In this document: piece by piece, positions 43,364-52,024 of the stretch
Position numbering within the stretch: position 1 is the first letter of the stretch
Layout of the letters: the number at the start of each line of letters is the position of its first letter
Source: Lederbergia lenta NBRC 16444
Lineage (GTDB): Bacteria; Bacillota; Bacilli; Bacillales; Bacillaceae_C
Assembly (NCBI RefSeq): GCF_001591545.1
Contig: NZ_BCVC01000001.1
Span: forward strand, 620,001 to 684,000
Direction: 5' to 3'
Length of the DNA stretch: 64,000 nucleotides
Program-made: the position numbers and the translations under genes
The notes under the pieces: generated by a model
Seen by the model: only the letters and a program-made list of their open reading frames with translations
Databases searched by the model: none
What the model was told of the DNA's origin: nothing

Positions 43364-44129
43364 AAAGGAGATGTTAGATGAATATATACGGGAAGCTTTC
43401 GCCGAAAAAATGACAGAGAATCTTCCGCCACTTACCTCTACAGAGGCATGGGAAAGGTTACAAAAAACCAAAAATAGTAAACCGAGAAAACACTTTGGAA
43501 AATCCTTATTAGTAGTTGCCGCTCTATTGCTATTGCTTGTAGTCGTTTGGTCGCCGGAAAAAGGCACTGCTTTTGGTAGATTTGTGAGTATGTATCATGT
43601 AGTTCAAGGGTCTGTTGTACAGTTAGTTGGTCAAATAGGCATTGAGGCTCCTCCAAAAACGAAAGATACACCAAAATCAGCAGATTCAAAACAGGGTTCA
43701 GAGGAAGAATATCAAATTATAGGTGGATCTGAACAAATAATTGAACAAGTAAGTTTAGAAGAAGCACAAAATCTCTCGGATTTTTCAGTTGAGATACCAG
43801 AGTTTATCCCAAAGGGTTTTGATTTAGATGAAGTTACCATAATAAGAAACGACAAAGGGCAAGTAGAAGAAGTGTTTATACATTACAATAAAGGGGAACA
43901 AGGCTTCATCCTCTCTGAAATGAAGGTTAAAGACACATTTGGATTTGGGGCTATAATAGAGCAAGAGGGTATTAATGTTGAAGAAATGTTAATCAATGGT
44001 GATAGGGCAAATCTAGTTGAATTTGATGATGATGTTAGACAGCTCATTTGGATGACGCAAACACATTATTTTTCTATTGAAGGGAATATAAGTGAAAAGC
44101 AGGTTATAGAAATAGCGAAATCTATGTAA
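43350..44129 (+). CDS. Probable membrane anti-sigma factor with DUF4367-like domain
   Basis: A 259-residue protein: cytoplasmic N-terminus (about 1-49) that would bind the sigma factor, one membrane helix (SLLVVAALLLLLVVVW, about 50-65), and an extracytoplasmic C-terminal domain (FSVEIPEFIPKGFDLDEV, QLIWMTQTHYFSIEG) resembling DUF4367, found in anti-sigma factors. Translationally coupled to the sigma gene, start after AAAGGAGATG. Release of the sigma factor on an envelope signal is inferred from the arrangement. Confidence 0.82.
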   Translation: MSQYKKEMLDEYIREAFAEKMTENLPPLTSTEAWERLQKTKNSKPRKHFGKSLLVVAALLLLLVVVWSPEKGTAFGRFVSMYHVVQGSVVQLVGQIGIEAPPKTKDTPKSADSKQGSEEEYQIIGGSEQIIEQVSLEEAQNLSDFSVEIPEFIPKGFDLDEVTIIRNDKGQVEEVFIHYNKGEQGFILSEMKVKDTFGFGAIIEQEGINVEEMLINGDRANLVEFDDDVRQLIWMTQTHYFSIEGNISEKQVIEIAKSM

Positions 44130-44163
44130 AAGGAGAGAATCCTATATTTGGGATTCTCTCCTT
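44130..44163. terminator. Hairpin between convergent sigma/anti-sigma and secreted-protein genes
   Basis: A 13-bp perfect stem AAGGAGAGAATCC/GGATTCTCTCCTT starting at the anti-sigma stop codon. No long T run on either strand. Confidence 0.65.
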
Positions 44164-44184
44164 AGCTATGTTAGTATGCTTTCA

Positions 44185-44691
44185 CTAGTTTAAATAAATA
44201 TAGGAAGTGATACTCGTTTTTTCTTCTATAGCGCCAGCTTTGACTACCCGATGTTTAGCCCGAACTCGGTAGTATTTGTTTTTTACTACCTTTATATCTT
44301 TACCAGAAGAAACAAAGGAAGAGTAAAAATTGCTCGTTCCCCCTGCTGCAAGTACAGTTTTCCATTTGCTGCTAGTAGCATCCCACTGCTCCAAATAAAG
44401 GTCGACACTAATTTTGTCAACGGGACTAAATGCTTTTGTATTTCCTGCAATTCTTACGACGGTGCTTGAAACACCTTTAATAGTAGAGGTACCGCTCATG
44501 AAGTATTTTGTTGAGAAAAGTTCAATATTCATTAATGTAGATCCGGATCCGAAATTGAGATCAGTTGGCGGTTGTGAAGTTGGTGGAATGTCAGGAAGCT
44601 CGTCCGCTTCTTGAGCCAAACTTACATTTGGAGCCAACCCTACTGCTGCGATCAATGTAAATACTAATAAGACTTTTTTAATTAACTTCAT
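44185..44691 (-). CDS. Secreted protein of unknown function
   Basis: A 168-residue protein with a Sec signal peptide (MKLIKKVLLVFTLIAAVGLA, cleavage probably after SLAQ or near it). The mature part is about 140 residues, rich in Ser/Thr/Val, with alternating hydrophobic residues suggestive of a beta-sandwich (STVVRIAGNTKAFSPVDKIS, VDLYLEQWDATSSKWKTV). No Cys, no lipobox. Start after AAGGAGTG. Lies convergent to the sigma/anti-sigma pair; whether the sigma factor controls it is unknown. No family recognised with certainty. Confidence 0.75.
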   Translation of the reverse strand: MKLIKKVLLVFTLIAAVGLAPNVSLAQEADELPDIPPTSQPPTDLNFGSGSTLMNIELFSTKYFMSGTSTIKGVSSTVVRIAGNTKAFSPVDKISVDLYLEQWDATSSKWKTVLAAGGTSNFYSSFVSSGKDIKVVKNKYYRVRAKHRVVKAGAIEEKTSITSYIYLN

Positions 44692-44888
44692 TTACTTCAC
44701 TCCTTCTTTAATTCTTAATAATATGACGTTGGAAAGGAGAGAAAAGTTCCCTTAATTATCAAAAAATAAAGTTTATTATAAGATACTTGTCGTAAAAAAG
44801 GTATATTAGATGTGTCTATGAAAATAAGTTGAAATTTCTTATGAAAAAGGCGACAATTAAAATAAAAGAATGTAGGGAGTGGCTGATC

Positions 44889-45344
44889 GTGATTTTAGAA
44901 GAAGAAGTTCAGCATGATGGAGATGTCGTTGCGGCATTAGAAAAAGATCTTCGTTATATAGCCGCAATAATTAAGCAAAAAGGCCGCGAATTATTAACGG
45001 ATTATTCAATTACACCTCCCCAATTTATCGCTTTGCAATGGCTGTTTGAAGAAGGCGATATGACAATTGGTGAATTATCTAATAAAATGTACCTTGCCTG
45101 TAGTACAACTACAGATCTAATTGATAGAATGGAAAAGAAAGAACTTGTTATGCGGGTGAAGGATCCGAAAGATGGTCGGGTTGTTCGAATTCATTTACTC
45201 GAGATAGGTGAGAAAATGATTGATGAAGTTATTCAAAAAAGACAAGGTTATTTGCAGAATGTGTTGACAAGTTTTACTGCTAGTGAAGCCGAAAGTTTAA
45301 AAAATAGTTTGTCTAAGCTACATCAAGATATGCGAAAAGAATGA
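44889..45344 (+). CDS. ysmB: MarR-family regulator (YsmB)
   Basis: A 151-residue winged-helix regulator closely resembling B. subtilis Ysm[61 protein letters not shown]. Start at GTG 44889, six bases after AGGGAGTGG; the open frame extends upstream into a basic stretch not found in YsmB. It sits seven bases before racE as in Bacillus, so the pair marks the left edge of the conserved core. Confidence 0.9.
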   Translation: MILEEEVQHDGDVVAALEKDLRYIAAIIKQKGRELLTDYSITPPQFIALQWLFEEGDMTIGELSNKMYLACSTTTDLIDRMEKKELVMRVKDPKDGRVVRIHLLEIGEKMIDEVIQKRQGYLQNVLTSFTASEAESLKNSLSKLHQDMRKE

Positions 45345-45351
45345 GGCGGGA

Positions 45352-46182
45352 ATGTTGGAGAAAGCAATAGGTGTTATTGATTCAGGTGTTGGTGGTTTAA
45401 CAGTTGCTAAAGAAATTATGAGGCAAATGCCTAATGAAATTATATATTATTTGGGAGATACTGCTCGTTGTCCGTATGGACCAAGAACGCAGCAGGAAGT
45501 GCGAAAGTTTACGTGGCAAATGGCAGAATTTCTATTAAAACGAAATATAAAAATGCTTGTCATTGCCTGCAACACAGCTACAGCAGTTGTGTTAAAAGAA
45601 ATGCGTTCACAATTAAAAATTCCAGTAATAGGAGTAATATCACCTGGATCAAGAGCAGCACTAAAAGTTACTGAAAATAAACAAATAGGTATACTTGGCA
45701 CAATTGGTACTATTAAAAGTGAGGCATATGTACATGAATTGAAGTTGATTAATAGTGAAGTAACTGTTACACAGCTCGCATGTCCAAAATTTGTTCCAAT
45801 TGTTGAAAGTTTTGAATACCATAGTGATGTTGCAAGAAAAGTGATAGCGGACACCTTGGAACCGATAAAAGACAGTGGTATTGATACGCTTGTGCTTGGT
45901 TGCACACATTATCCGTTGCTTGCGCCTTTAATAGAAAAGGTAATGGGCCCTCATGTAAAAGTAATTAGTTCTGGGGATGAGACTGCTCAAGAAGTGAGCA
46001 CGATCCTTGATTATAATAAATTGTTAAAAGTATCTGGAGCTAAACCCGAACATAAATTTTTTACTACGGGCTCAAAACAAATTTTCGGACGAATAGCAGA
46101 GGATTGGCTTCAAAAGAAAAACTTAAGAATTGAATTAGCGAATCTTACTCGCATGGAATCAAATTTATATTATTATGAATGA
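45352..46182 (+). CDS. racE: Glutamate racemase
   Basis: A 276-residue enzyme that supplies D-glutamate for peptidoglycan (and poly-gamma-glutamate in some Bacillus). Catalytic cysteines Cys73 ([10 protein letters not shown]) and Cys184 (LGCTHYPLL) and the Asp10-Ser11 motif (VIDSGVGG) are intact. Length matches RacE/MurI (about 270). Seven bases after ysmB, and ends at a strong terminator. Confidence 0.96.
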   Translation: MLEKAIGVIDSGVGGLTVAKEIMRQMPNEIIYYLGDTARCPYGPRTQQEVRKFTWQMAEFLLKRNIKMLVIACNTATAVVLKEMRSQLKIPVIGVISPGSRAALKVTENKQIGILGTIGTIKSEAYVHELKLINSEVTVTQLACPKFVPIVESFEYHSDVARKVIADTLEPIKDSGIDTLVLGCTHYPLLAPLIEKVMGPHVKVISSGDETAQEVSTILDYNKLLKVSGAKPEHKFFTTGSKQIFGRIAEDWLQKKNLRIELANLTRMESNLYYYE

Positions 46183-46183
46183 C

Positions 46184-46220
46184 AAAACAGCACTTTCGAG
46201 AGCTGTTTTTATTTTTTTTC
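46184..46220 (+). terminator. Rho-independent terminator of racE
   Basis: AAAACAGC pairs with GCTGTTTT, inner CT-TTCG-AG pairing, followed by TTATTTTTTTT. Confidence 0.9.
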
Positions 46221-46298
46221 TGCTTATCAATGTTCCTCCTATTCAAAAGATGGGTTCCTCGCTCAATGTCGTAAAAATTGTGCTTCTGCATTTCTTAG

Positions 46299-46470
46299 TT
46301 GTCTAGCTACAGCGCCCAACGACTAGCAAACTTCGGGATTTTTCCTACGATAAGTCAACATTATTTCACCTTCCAGCTCAGTGTGTTTCCTTTATCTCAT
46401 CAGAAAAAGTTTCATCAAATAAAAAACCATCAAGTACGTAGTTAAACGGGCACTTCCGCTTTTCTTATAA
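46299..46470. repeat. Dispersed intergenic repeat, copy C (best preserved)
   Basis: Begins TTGTCTAGCTACAGCGCC, continues AAACTTCGGGATTTTTC, CTACGATAAGTCAACAT, GTACGTAG and ends CGGGCACTTCCGCTTTTCT. It lies between racE and gerM, outside any gene. Confidence 0.75.
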
Positions 46471-46547
46471 AATTTGTGTCCAAGCGGTCTATTCCGGAGA
46501 GATAGCTCGTATATATGGAGTACAAACTGTCTTAGGAGGGGTTGGAA

Positions 46548-47633
46548 ATGGTAAAACGAACTTATGTGGCCGCCACTGCAATTATTCTGGCATCGAGCAT
46601 ATTTTCAGCGGGTTGCGGTCTCATCGGTAAAAATAAAGAGAAAGTCGATCCGCCAACAGAGGTTTCTCATTTAAAGGAGGGTGAAGAACTAGATACTTCT
46701 CTCGAAACTGAAACTGAAATTGAAAAAGAAACCACTGGTAAAGAGGAATCCTCGGAAACAATGATGACGGATCTGTACTTAATTGATCGAAACGATTTAG
46801 TTGTTTCGCAAACATTATCATTGCCTAAAACAGAAAGTAGAGCCAAGCAAGCGTTAGAACATTTAGTAGCTGAAGGACCAGTGACAGACATATTACCTAA
46901 TGGGTTTAGAACAGTTCTTCCTGCAGGCACGGAGATAGATGTAGATATTAAAGATGGGAAAGCAGTAGTAGATTTTTCGGAAGAATTTACGAAATATCAA
47001 GCTAAAGATGAGCAGAAAATTTTACAGGCCGTTACATGGACATTAACACAGTTCGAGTCAGTAGATTCGGTAGAGTTAAGAGTGAATGGACATCAATTAA
47101 AGGAAATGCCTGTAAATGGGACACCAATTAGTGAAGATGGTTTATCAAGAGCAGATGGAATCAACAACGAGCAGATGGATGTTGCAGATATTACAAACTC
47201 TAGGCCGCTCACACTTTATTATTTAGCTCAAGCAGCGGAAGACTATTATTATGTACCAGTTACAAAGCGGGTTTCTAATACAAATTCAGATGATTTGGCA
47301 GCCGTTGTTAACGAGTTGATTGAAGGGCCAGTAATGCAAACAGCCCTACTCAGTGGATTAGAATTGATTGATGATGTGAAATTATTAGATGCTCCTAAAG
47401 TCGATGATGGGGTTGTCACACTTAATTTTAATGAGGCAGTGCTAGGTAATAGTGAAGAAAACGTAATTGCGGATGAGGTGCTTCAATCACTCGTTTTATC
47501 TTTAACAGAACAACAAGATGTTGAAAGTGTTTCAATTATGGTAAACGGAAAGGCAGAGTTGGTGAAAGAAAATGGTGAAGCATTGACTGCTCCCGTTACA
47601 CGCCCAGAAAAAATAAACGCAGGAAGTTTTTAA
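46548..47633 (+). CDS. gerM: Spore germination/cortex lipoprotein GerM
   Basis: A 361-residue lipoprotein with lipobox FSAGC (Cys23), an acidic Glu/Thr-rich linker, then two GerMN domains, each with the pattern PLTLYYLAQ or DLYLIDRND at the start and VVDFSEEFTKY or VTLNFNEAVLG in the middle. In B. subtilis GerM is needed for spore cortex formation and germination. Start at ATG 46548, seven bases after AGGAGGGG. Supports a spore-forming host. Confidence 0.93.
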   Translation: MVKRTYVAATAIILASSIFSAGCGLIGKNKEKVDPPTEVSHLKEGEELDTSLETETEIEKETTGKEESSETMMTDLYLIDRNDLVVSQTLSLPKTESRAKQALEHLVAEGPVTDILPNGFRTVLPAGTEIDVDIKDGKAVVDFSEEFTKYQAKDEQKILQAVTWTLTQFESVDSVELRVNGHQLKEMPVNGTPISEDGLSRADGINNEQMDVADITNSRPLTLYYLAQAAEDYYYVPVTKRVSNTNSDDLAAVVNELIEGPVMQTALLSGLELIDDVKLLDAPKVDDGVVTLNFNEAVLGNSEENVIADEVLQSLVLSLTEQQDVESVSIMVNGKAELVKENGEALTAPVTRPEKINAGSF

Positions 47634-47667
47634 AAAGTTAATATTTGATATACTATATAAGAAACAG

Positions 47668-47707
47668 AAGAGGTTGGCTTATCGCCACCTCTTTTCATTT
47701 TTTAGTT
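47668..47707 (+). terminator. Rho-independent terminator of gerM
   Basis: AAGAGGTTGGC pairs with GCCACCTCTT (one-base bulge), then TTCATTTTTT. It overlaps the region just before rph. Confidence 0.75.
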
Positions 47708-47723
47708 AGGGAGGAAAGACACG

Positions 47724-48491
47724 ATGCGCCATGATGGTAGAAATCCAAATGAGTTGAGGAATATACATATAGAAACAAATTATTTGAAACATCCAGAAGG
47801 ATCGGTACTTATTACAGTAGGGGACACGAAGGTGATATGTACAGCAAGCGTGGAGGAACGAGTTCCTCCATTCATGCGAGGAGAAGGTAAAGGTTGGATT
47901 ACTGCTGAATACTCGATGTTGCCTCGTGCTACAGGTACGAGAAATATTAGAGAATCATCAAAAGGAAAAGTATCGGGCCGGACAATGGAAATACAGCGTT
48001 TGATTGGAAGGGCATTAAGGGCAGTTGTTGATCTAGAAGCAATCGGTGAAAAAACAGTTTGGATAGATTGTGATGTGATTCAAGCTGATGGTGGGACGAG
48101 AACGGCTTCTATCACGGGAGCATTTGTAGCTATGTCTCTTGCGTTGGATAAGCTTCATCGTAAAAAGAACTTTACTTCCTTTCCTATCAAAGATTATCTT
48201 GCCGCAACTAGTGTAGGTGTTGTTAAGCATGCGGGTGTTGTCCTAGATCTAGATTATGTAGAGGATAGTGCAGCGCTCGTTGACATGAATATTGTTATGA
48301 CAGGTTCAGGGAAGTTTGTTGAACTTCAAGGTACTGGTGAAGAATCAACATTTTCAGCTAGCGAGCTTCAAGAAATGCTCATTACGGCGGAAGTAGGGAT
48401 TAACAACCTGATTGGATTCCAAAAAGATGCACTTGGGGATATTGTTAATTTCATCGATGATCGCCAAGTTTTGGAGAGTGGTCAAAAATGA
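47724..48491 (+). CDS. rph: Ribonuclease PH
   Basis: A 255-residue phosphorolytic 3'-exoribonuclease that trims tRNA 3' ends. Conserved stretches: [54 protein letters not shown] and [20 protein letters not shown]. Overlaps the next gene by four bases, as in Bacillus. Confidence 0.96.
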   Translation: MRHDGRNPNELRNIHIETNYLKHPEGSVLITVGDTKVICTASVEERVPPFMRGEGKGWITAEYSMLPRATGTRNIRESSKGKVSGRTMEIQRLIGRALRAVVDLEAIGEKTVWIDCDVIQADGGTRTASITGAFVAMSLALDKLHRKKNFTSFPIKDYLAATSVGVVKHAGVVLDLDYVEDSAALVDMNIVMTGSGKFVELQGTGEESTFSASELQEMLITAEVGINNLIGFQKDALGDIVNFIDDRQVLESGQK

Positions 48492-49087
48492 CGAAACAAA
48501 TAATAGTTGCTACAAAAAATGCGGGTAAGGCAAAAGAATTTGAAGCTTTATTTGCTCCTCATGGTATCAAAGTGTTGTCCCTTTTGGATTTAGCAAATTC
48601 TCCTGATATAGAAGAAACGGGTACGACATTTGAAGAAAATGCTATTTTAAAAGCTGAGGGGATTGCGAACCTTAGCCAATCTGTTGTGATCGCAGATGAT
48701 TCGGGATTAATTATAGATGAACTCGATGGAATGCCAGGTATTTTTTCTGCTAGATATGCGGGTGAAGATAAAGATGACGATGCTAATATTGATAAGGTTC
48801 TATTTGAAATGAAAGATGTACCTATGGAAAAAAGAACAGGACGTTTTTATTGTGCGCTTGCGTTTGCTATTCCTAGGGTAAAGACAGAAGTAGTGGCCGG
48901 TGTGTGTGAAGGTAAGATTTTAAATGAACGTCAGGGTTTGGATGGTTTTGGCTATGATCCCATTTTCTATGTCGAAAAAGAAGGGAAATCAATGGCTGAA
49001 ATGTTACCAGAAGAAAAAAATAAAATTAGCCATCGCTCCTTAGCATTAAAGAAGCTTAAGCCGCTTGTTGTGCAATATTTTAACTAG
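48488..49087 (+). CDS. ysnA: XTP/dITP diphosphatase (RdgB/HAM1 family)
   Basis: A 199-residue house-cleaning nucleotide hydrolase that removes non-canonical purine triphosphates. Motifs: [14 protein letters not shown] (N-terminal phosphate binding), [38 protein letters not shown] and GFGYDPIFY. Translationally coupled to rph. Confidence 0.95.
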   Translation: MTKQIIVATKNAGKAKEFEALFAPHGIKVLSLLDLANSPDIEETGTTFEENAILKAEGIANLSQSVVIADDSGLIIDELDGMPGIFSARYAGEDKDDDANIDKVLFEMKDVPMEKRTGRFYCALAFAIPRVKTEVVAGVCEGKILNERQGLDGFGYDPIFYVEKEGKSMAEMLPEEKNKISHRSLALKKLKPLVVQYFN

Positions 49088-49100
49088 AGGTGAACATACG

Positions 49101-49613
49101 ATGAAACTGCTAGTAGTAAGTGATAGTCACGGAGAAAGAAACGATTTAGAACAATTAAATGCAAAGTATCTAGATGACGTCGATGCAATGATCCATTGTG
49201 GTGATTCCGAATTAGCAGCTGATGATCCGACATTACAAGATTTTGCTGTTGTTGCTGGAAACTGTGATATGGATAGTCGTTTTCCAAAAGAACTAATTTT
49301 AGAAGTCGATGGTTCGAATATATTCGTTGCACACGGCCACTTACATCAGATAAAATCATCATTGCTTAGTATATCTTATAAGGCAAAAGAGCATCATGCT
49401 AAGTTTGTATTTTTTGGACATTCTCATTTATTGGGGGCAGAAATGATCGAAGGTACACTTTTCGTAAATCCAGGAAGTATTTCTTATCCTCGCGGTGGGA
49501 ATGAAAGATCGTATGCAATTATAGAGAAAAACCAAATTGAAATTACAGTAAAATTTTTCAATGAAACGCATAAAGAGCTTACTCATCTAACGAATACATT
49601 TGAGATTGAGTAA
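49101..49613 (+). CDS. ysnB: YfcE/MJ0936-type metallophosphoesterase (YsnB)
   Basis: A 170-residue phosphodiesterase. Metal-binding motifs: SDSHG (near residue 7), HCGDSE, AGNCD, FVAHGH and FGHSHL. Start at ATG 49101, seven bases after AGAGGTGA. Last gene of the rph-ysnA-ysnB group. Substrate in the cell not established. Confidence 0.93.
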   Translation: MKLLVVSDSHGERNDLEQLNAKYLDDVDAMIHCGDSELAADDPTLQDFAVVAGNCDMDSRFPKELILEVDGSNIFVAHGHLHQIKSSLLSISYKAKEHHAKFVFFGHSHLLGAEMIEGTLFVNPGSISYPRGGNERSYAIIEKNQIEITVKFFNETHKELTHLTNTFEIE

Positions 49614-49646
49614 TTTAAAACGCTGGCATATTGCCAGCGTTTTAAA
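49614..49646 (+). terminator. Rho-independent terminator of the rph-ysnB operon
   Basis: TTTAAAACGCTGGCA pairs with TGCCAGCGTTTTAAA (15 bp, 3-base loop). Confidence 0.88.
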
Positions 49647-49665
49647 AAAGTATATGGATTACCAG

Positions 49666-49694
49666 TTGACTTTTTATCTGTGTGCTACTATAAT
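49666..49694 (+). promoter_or_regulatory. Sigma-A promoter of tRNA-Arg
   Basis: TTGACT (49666-49671), 17-base spacer, TATAAT (49689-49694), ~25 bases before the tRNA. Confidence 0.85.
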
Positions 49695-49718
49695 AAAAAA
49701 TGTCGTTAAGTTTAATAT

Positions 49719-49792
49719 GTCCCAGTAGCTCAGCTGGATAGAGCAACAGCCTTCTAAGCTGTGGGTCGCAGGTTCGAATCCTGCCTGGGACG
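49719..49792 (+). tRNA. tRNA-Arg (anticodon TCT)
   Basis: 74 bases folding as a full cloverleaf: acceptor GTCCCAG/CTGGGAC, anticodon stem ACAGC/GCTGT with loop CTTCTAA (anticodon TCT at 49753-49755, reading AGA), T arm GCAGG-TTCGAAT-CCTGC. CCA is not encoded. It lies after ysnB, the position of trnSL-Arg in B. subtilis. Confidence 0.96.
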
Positions 49793-49825
49793 TTTGTAAG
49801 AATTCTGTATAAGTTTTTAAAACAT

Positions 49826-49877
49826 AAAAAACACTTTGAAATGTTATTGCATCAACATTTCAAAGTGTTTTTTTATT
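49826..49877 (+). terminator. Rho-independent terminator after tRNA-Arg
   Basis: A 20-bp stem AAAAACACTTTGAAATGTT/AACATTTCAAAGTGTTTTT region with an 8-base loop and a T run. Confidence 0.9.
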
Positions 49878-50056
49878 TCTATCAAGGCTACTAAGAATAA
49901 GGTGGATGACGATAGGACAATACACTAACCATCCTATGAATATACTGACAGTGCTATTTGCATCATCTTCTCTCCTTTTATGACATGTGCATGCTTAAGT
50001 TTGTGTAAACGATTTATTCACGAGGTCTAGTAACCCGAACTTCTGTTGGTGACTGA

Positions 50057-50209
50057 CTACAAATACACGTAGTCAATATTAGACATTAATGCAATCATCG
50101 ATTCTATCGCAGATAACGGACACTCTCCAACCTTCAGAGAGTGATCAGTGATAACAGGAATAAAATCTACTTCCTCGGTATCCAGCAAGTTGTGGTAAGA
50201 TGTTGTCAT
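50057..50209 (-). CDS. Possible small 50-residue protein
   Basis: ATG-started frame MTTSYHNLLDTEEVDF... ending SNIDYVYL. It has mixed, protein-like composition, but the ribosome binding site is poor and no family is recognised. The surrounding 49878-50341 contains nothing else that I can name. Confidence 0.25.
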   Translation of the reverse strand: MTTSYHNLLDTEEVDFIPVITDHSLKVGECPLSAIESMIALMSNIDYVYL

Positions 50210-50341
50210 ATATTAACAGCATTCTAAATGAGAGTTCCTTTCTAATTCACACGAAATGCTTATGTTGCAATATACAAATACTATTTATTTTATACGAACT
50301 ATTGAAAGGTAAACTAAGCTAACTTGACTTAAAGGAGAAAA

Positions 50342-50677
50342 ATGATGAAATTATTTTCGAGGTACAGTGAAGCTAAGATCAAAAAGCTCACCAATAAGAA
50401 GTTGTATGAGCGACTTACACGACTATACAATGAAGAGGCCCACGACTCGGAAGCAATAAAGGTGATCCTTTCGGAAATCGCCCAGCGGGACCCTGCTGAT
50501 TATGAATTGGGAAAAATTATGGCAGAAGTAGAGAAGTCCAAACGCCATGCCGTTATGGAGACAACTGACATTCTCTATCTTGAAGTCAAGTATAACGAGG
50601 ACTATCTCGCCAAGCCGGAAGCCGAAGCTGATCCATACGAGCGCAAGCTCCGATCTGCCATGCTTGAAATGGTTTAG
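50342..50677 (+). CDS. Unknown 111-residue soluble protein
   Basis: Starts MMKLFSRYSEAKIKKLTNKK after a good AAAGGAG. Highly charged and probably all-helical, with a segment LYNEEAHDSEAIKVILSEIA and C-terminal EADPYERKLRSAML. No membrane helix, signal peptide or known motif. Its GC content by eye is clearly higher than that of its surroundings, and it lies between tRNA-Arg and a copy of the tRNA 3' end, both suggesting acquisition by transfer. Function unknown. Confidence 0.65.
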   Translation: MMKLFSRYSEAKIKKLTNKKLYERLTRLYNEEAHDSEAIKVILSEIAQRDPADYELGKIMAEVEKSKRHAVMETTDILYLEVKYNEDYLAKPEAEADPYERKLRSAMLEMV

Positions 50678-50875
50678 GGAGAACTAGATCGTCGGAGAAA
50701 CTAGGCCAATCGGTAACGAAGGCTCCTGCTTTAGTAAAATGCTTCTCGATTTAGAGGGGGATTATTATATATAGAAGAAATACATTTACACACAAATATA
50801 AAATTTTACACATTTTTCACACGAGAAAACCGGAAAGTCTTTATATATCAACGTTTCAATCGTATATACATACCT

Positions 50876-50887
50876 CTGCCTGGGACG
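50876..50887 (+). repeat. 12-bp copy of the tRNA-Arg 3' end
   Basis: CTGCCTGGGACG, identical to 49781-49792 of the tRNA. Candidate attachment-site copy. Confidence 0.5.
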
Positions 50888-50900
50888 CTAGAAACAATAT

Positions 50901-50964
50901 AATCCGCTATATCACCGTTAAGGTATACGACCCTTTATATACGATGGTATAGCGGATTTTTCTA
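50901..50964 (+). terminator. Terminator downstream of the tRNA-end copy
   Basis: AATCCGCTATA pairs with TATAGCGGATT (11 bp), then TTTTC. It has no gene directly before it and may be the original terminator of tRNA-Arg. Confidence 0.6.
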
Positions 50965-51178
50965 TTTAAGTGAAAACTTTGATTCTACCTGTGAAAATGG
51001 GAAAATAAGCAACTTGTTATAGAGATATCTTTGCAAAGTAATTAAATAGCCTTAAATTACGCTAAAAAAGAAAGAACAAATATCCACATTTTAAAAAATA
51101 TTTAAAGGATTAATCGAAACTATATTTAAAAATTTTCAATAGACATTTAGTTATTGAAGAATACAAAAGTTATTTGGT

Positions 51179-52024
51179 TTAACCTTTCGCAAGACTACTT
51201 TGTATTGTTTTGCTTGTTTTTTTATCCAGCCCCCTAGGGCGCGTAGCCCTATACCATTGAAAACAAAGTATAATGATGATTACTATGTCAATGGCATCCC
51301 CACCGAAGTACATTAGCATTCCACCAGTTTCTGCCTCGTATACGGGGACGCCGCTAGGTGGATGAGCATAGATATACTTCGAGAGGATGCCATGACCTGC
51401 TAAGGAAATCATAAATATGATCACACGATAAATATAGCTACATCGATGAGGCGTTGGGTCAATATAAATAATGGCTGCTGTATAAAGATAGCCTGCAAGG
51501 AAAACGTGCGTGTGAACTAACACATGTAGTAAAGTGTTCTGTTGCATCACTCTATACAAGTCAGTTGTATAGAGTAACCATAGCCCTCCGATATTGAGGA
51601 AGGATGTAACAATAGGATCATTAAATATACGCACTATTGGGCTTCTTAGAAAGCGTGAAAGGCGTCGTGCTACTTGCACATTAAGTGTTCGAAGGATAAG
51701 AGTTATAGGCGCAGCAAGCACAATAAGGAGCGGTGCTAGCATACCAAGAAGTAAATGACCAAGCATATGCGCCGTGAAATTCATATGTGAACGTTCTGCT
51801 AGGGGACCTGTAACGGTAACTATGGCGGAGATTACTCCGGAAATGATGAAAAAGGTACGGTATACAGGCCATCGTTTGTAGCGGCGATTAGATACGATCA
51901 CAGCAAAGGTATATATAAGCAATACAAGCACAAACAGTATTGCTAAAAAAAGCTGGGGAACTATTCCAGTAGTATGATAATTATGCGTTCCAACTATGTG
52001 ATGAGTGTGATTATTTATGCTCAT
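51179..52024 (-). CDS. CtaG-like cytochrome c oxidase assembly/copper-related membrane protein (caa3_CtaG family)
   Basis: A 281-residue polytopic protein with about seven membrane helices. Family features: TAHMLGHLLLGMLAPLLIVL, HVLVHTHVFLAGYLY and ISLAGHGILSKYIYAHP, with His pairs in helices thought to handle copper or haem. Start taken as 52024 (MSINNHTHH), overlapping the stop of the DUF2243 gene; the frame extends 15 codons further. In Bacillus CtaG is needed for caa3 oxidase, but no oxidase genes are nearby. Confidence 0.85.
   Translation of the reverse strand: MSINNHTHHIVGTHNYHTTGIVPQLFLAILFVLVLLIYTFAVIVSNRRYKRWPVYRTFFIISGVISAIVTVTGPLAERSHMNFTAHMLGHLLLGMLAPLLIVLAAPITLILRTLNVQVARRLSRFLRSPIVRIFNDPIVTSFLNIGGLWLLYTTDLYRVMQQNTLLHVLVHTHVFLAGYLYTAAIIYIDPTPHRCSYIYRVIIFMISLAGHGILSKYIYAHPPSGVPVYEAETGGMLMYFGGDAIDIVIIIILCFQWYRATRPRGLDKKTSKTIQSSLAKG

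Larger units (their letters stand above)
49781..50887. mobile_element. Possible remnant of an element integrated at the tRNA-Arg 3' end
   Basis: The last 12 bases of the tRNA (CTGCCTGGGACG, 49781-49792) recur exactly at 50876-50887. The 1.1 kb between holds a terminator, one gene of unlike composition (50342-50677) and otherwise non-coding sequence. A second terminator follows the downstream copy, as expected if the original tRNA terminator had been displaced. No integrase is present, so this is at most a scar. Confidence 0.4.

Noticed and set aside
45447-45905. 152-residue minus-strand frame inside racE
   Set aside because: Antisense shadow of a conserved enzyme.
50003-50019. GTGTAAACGATTTATTC as a LacI-type operator
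   Set aside because: Only one half-site matches; the palindrome is broken and no regulated gene starts nearby.
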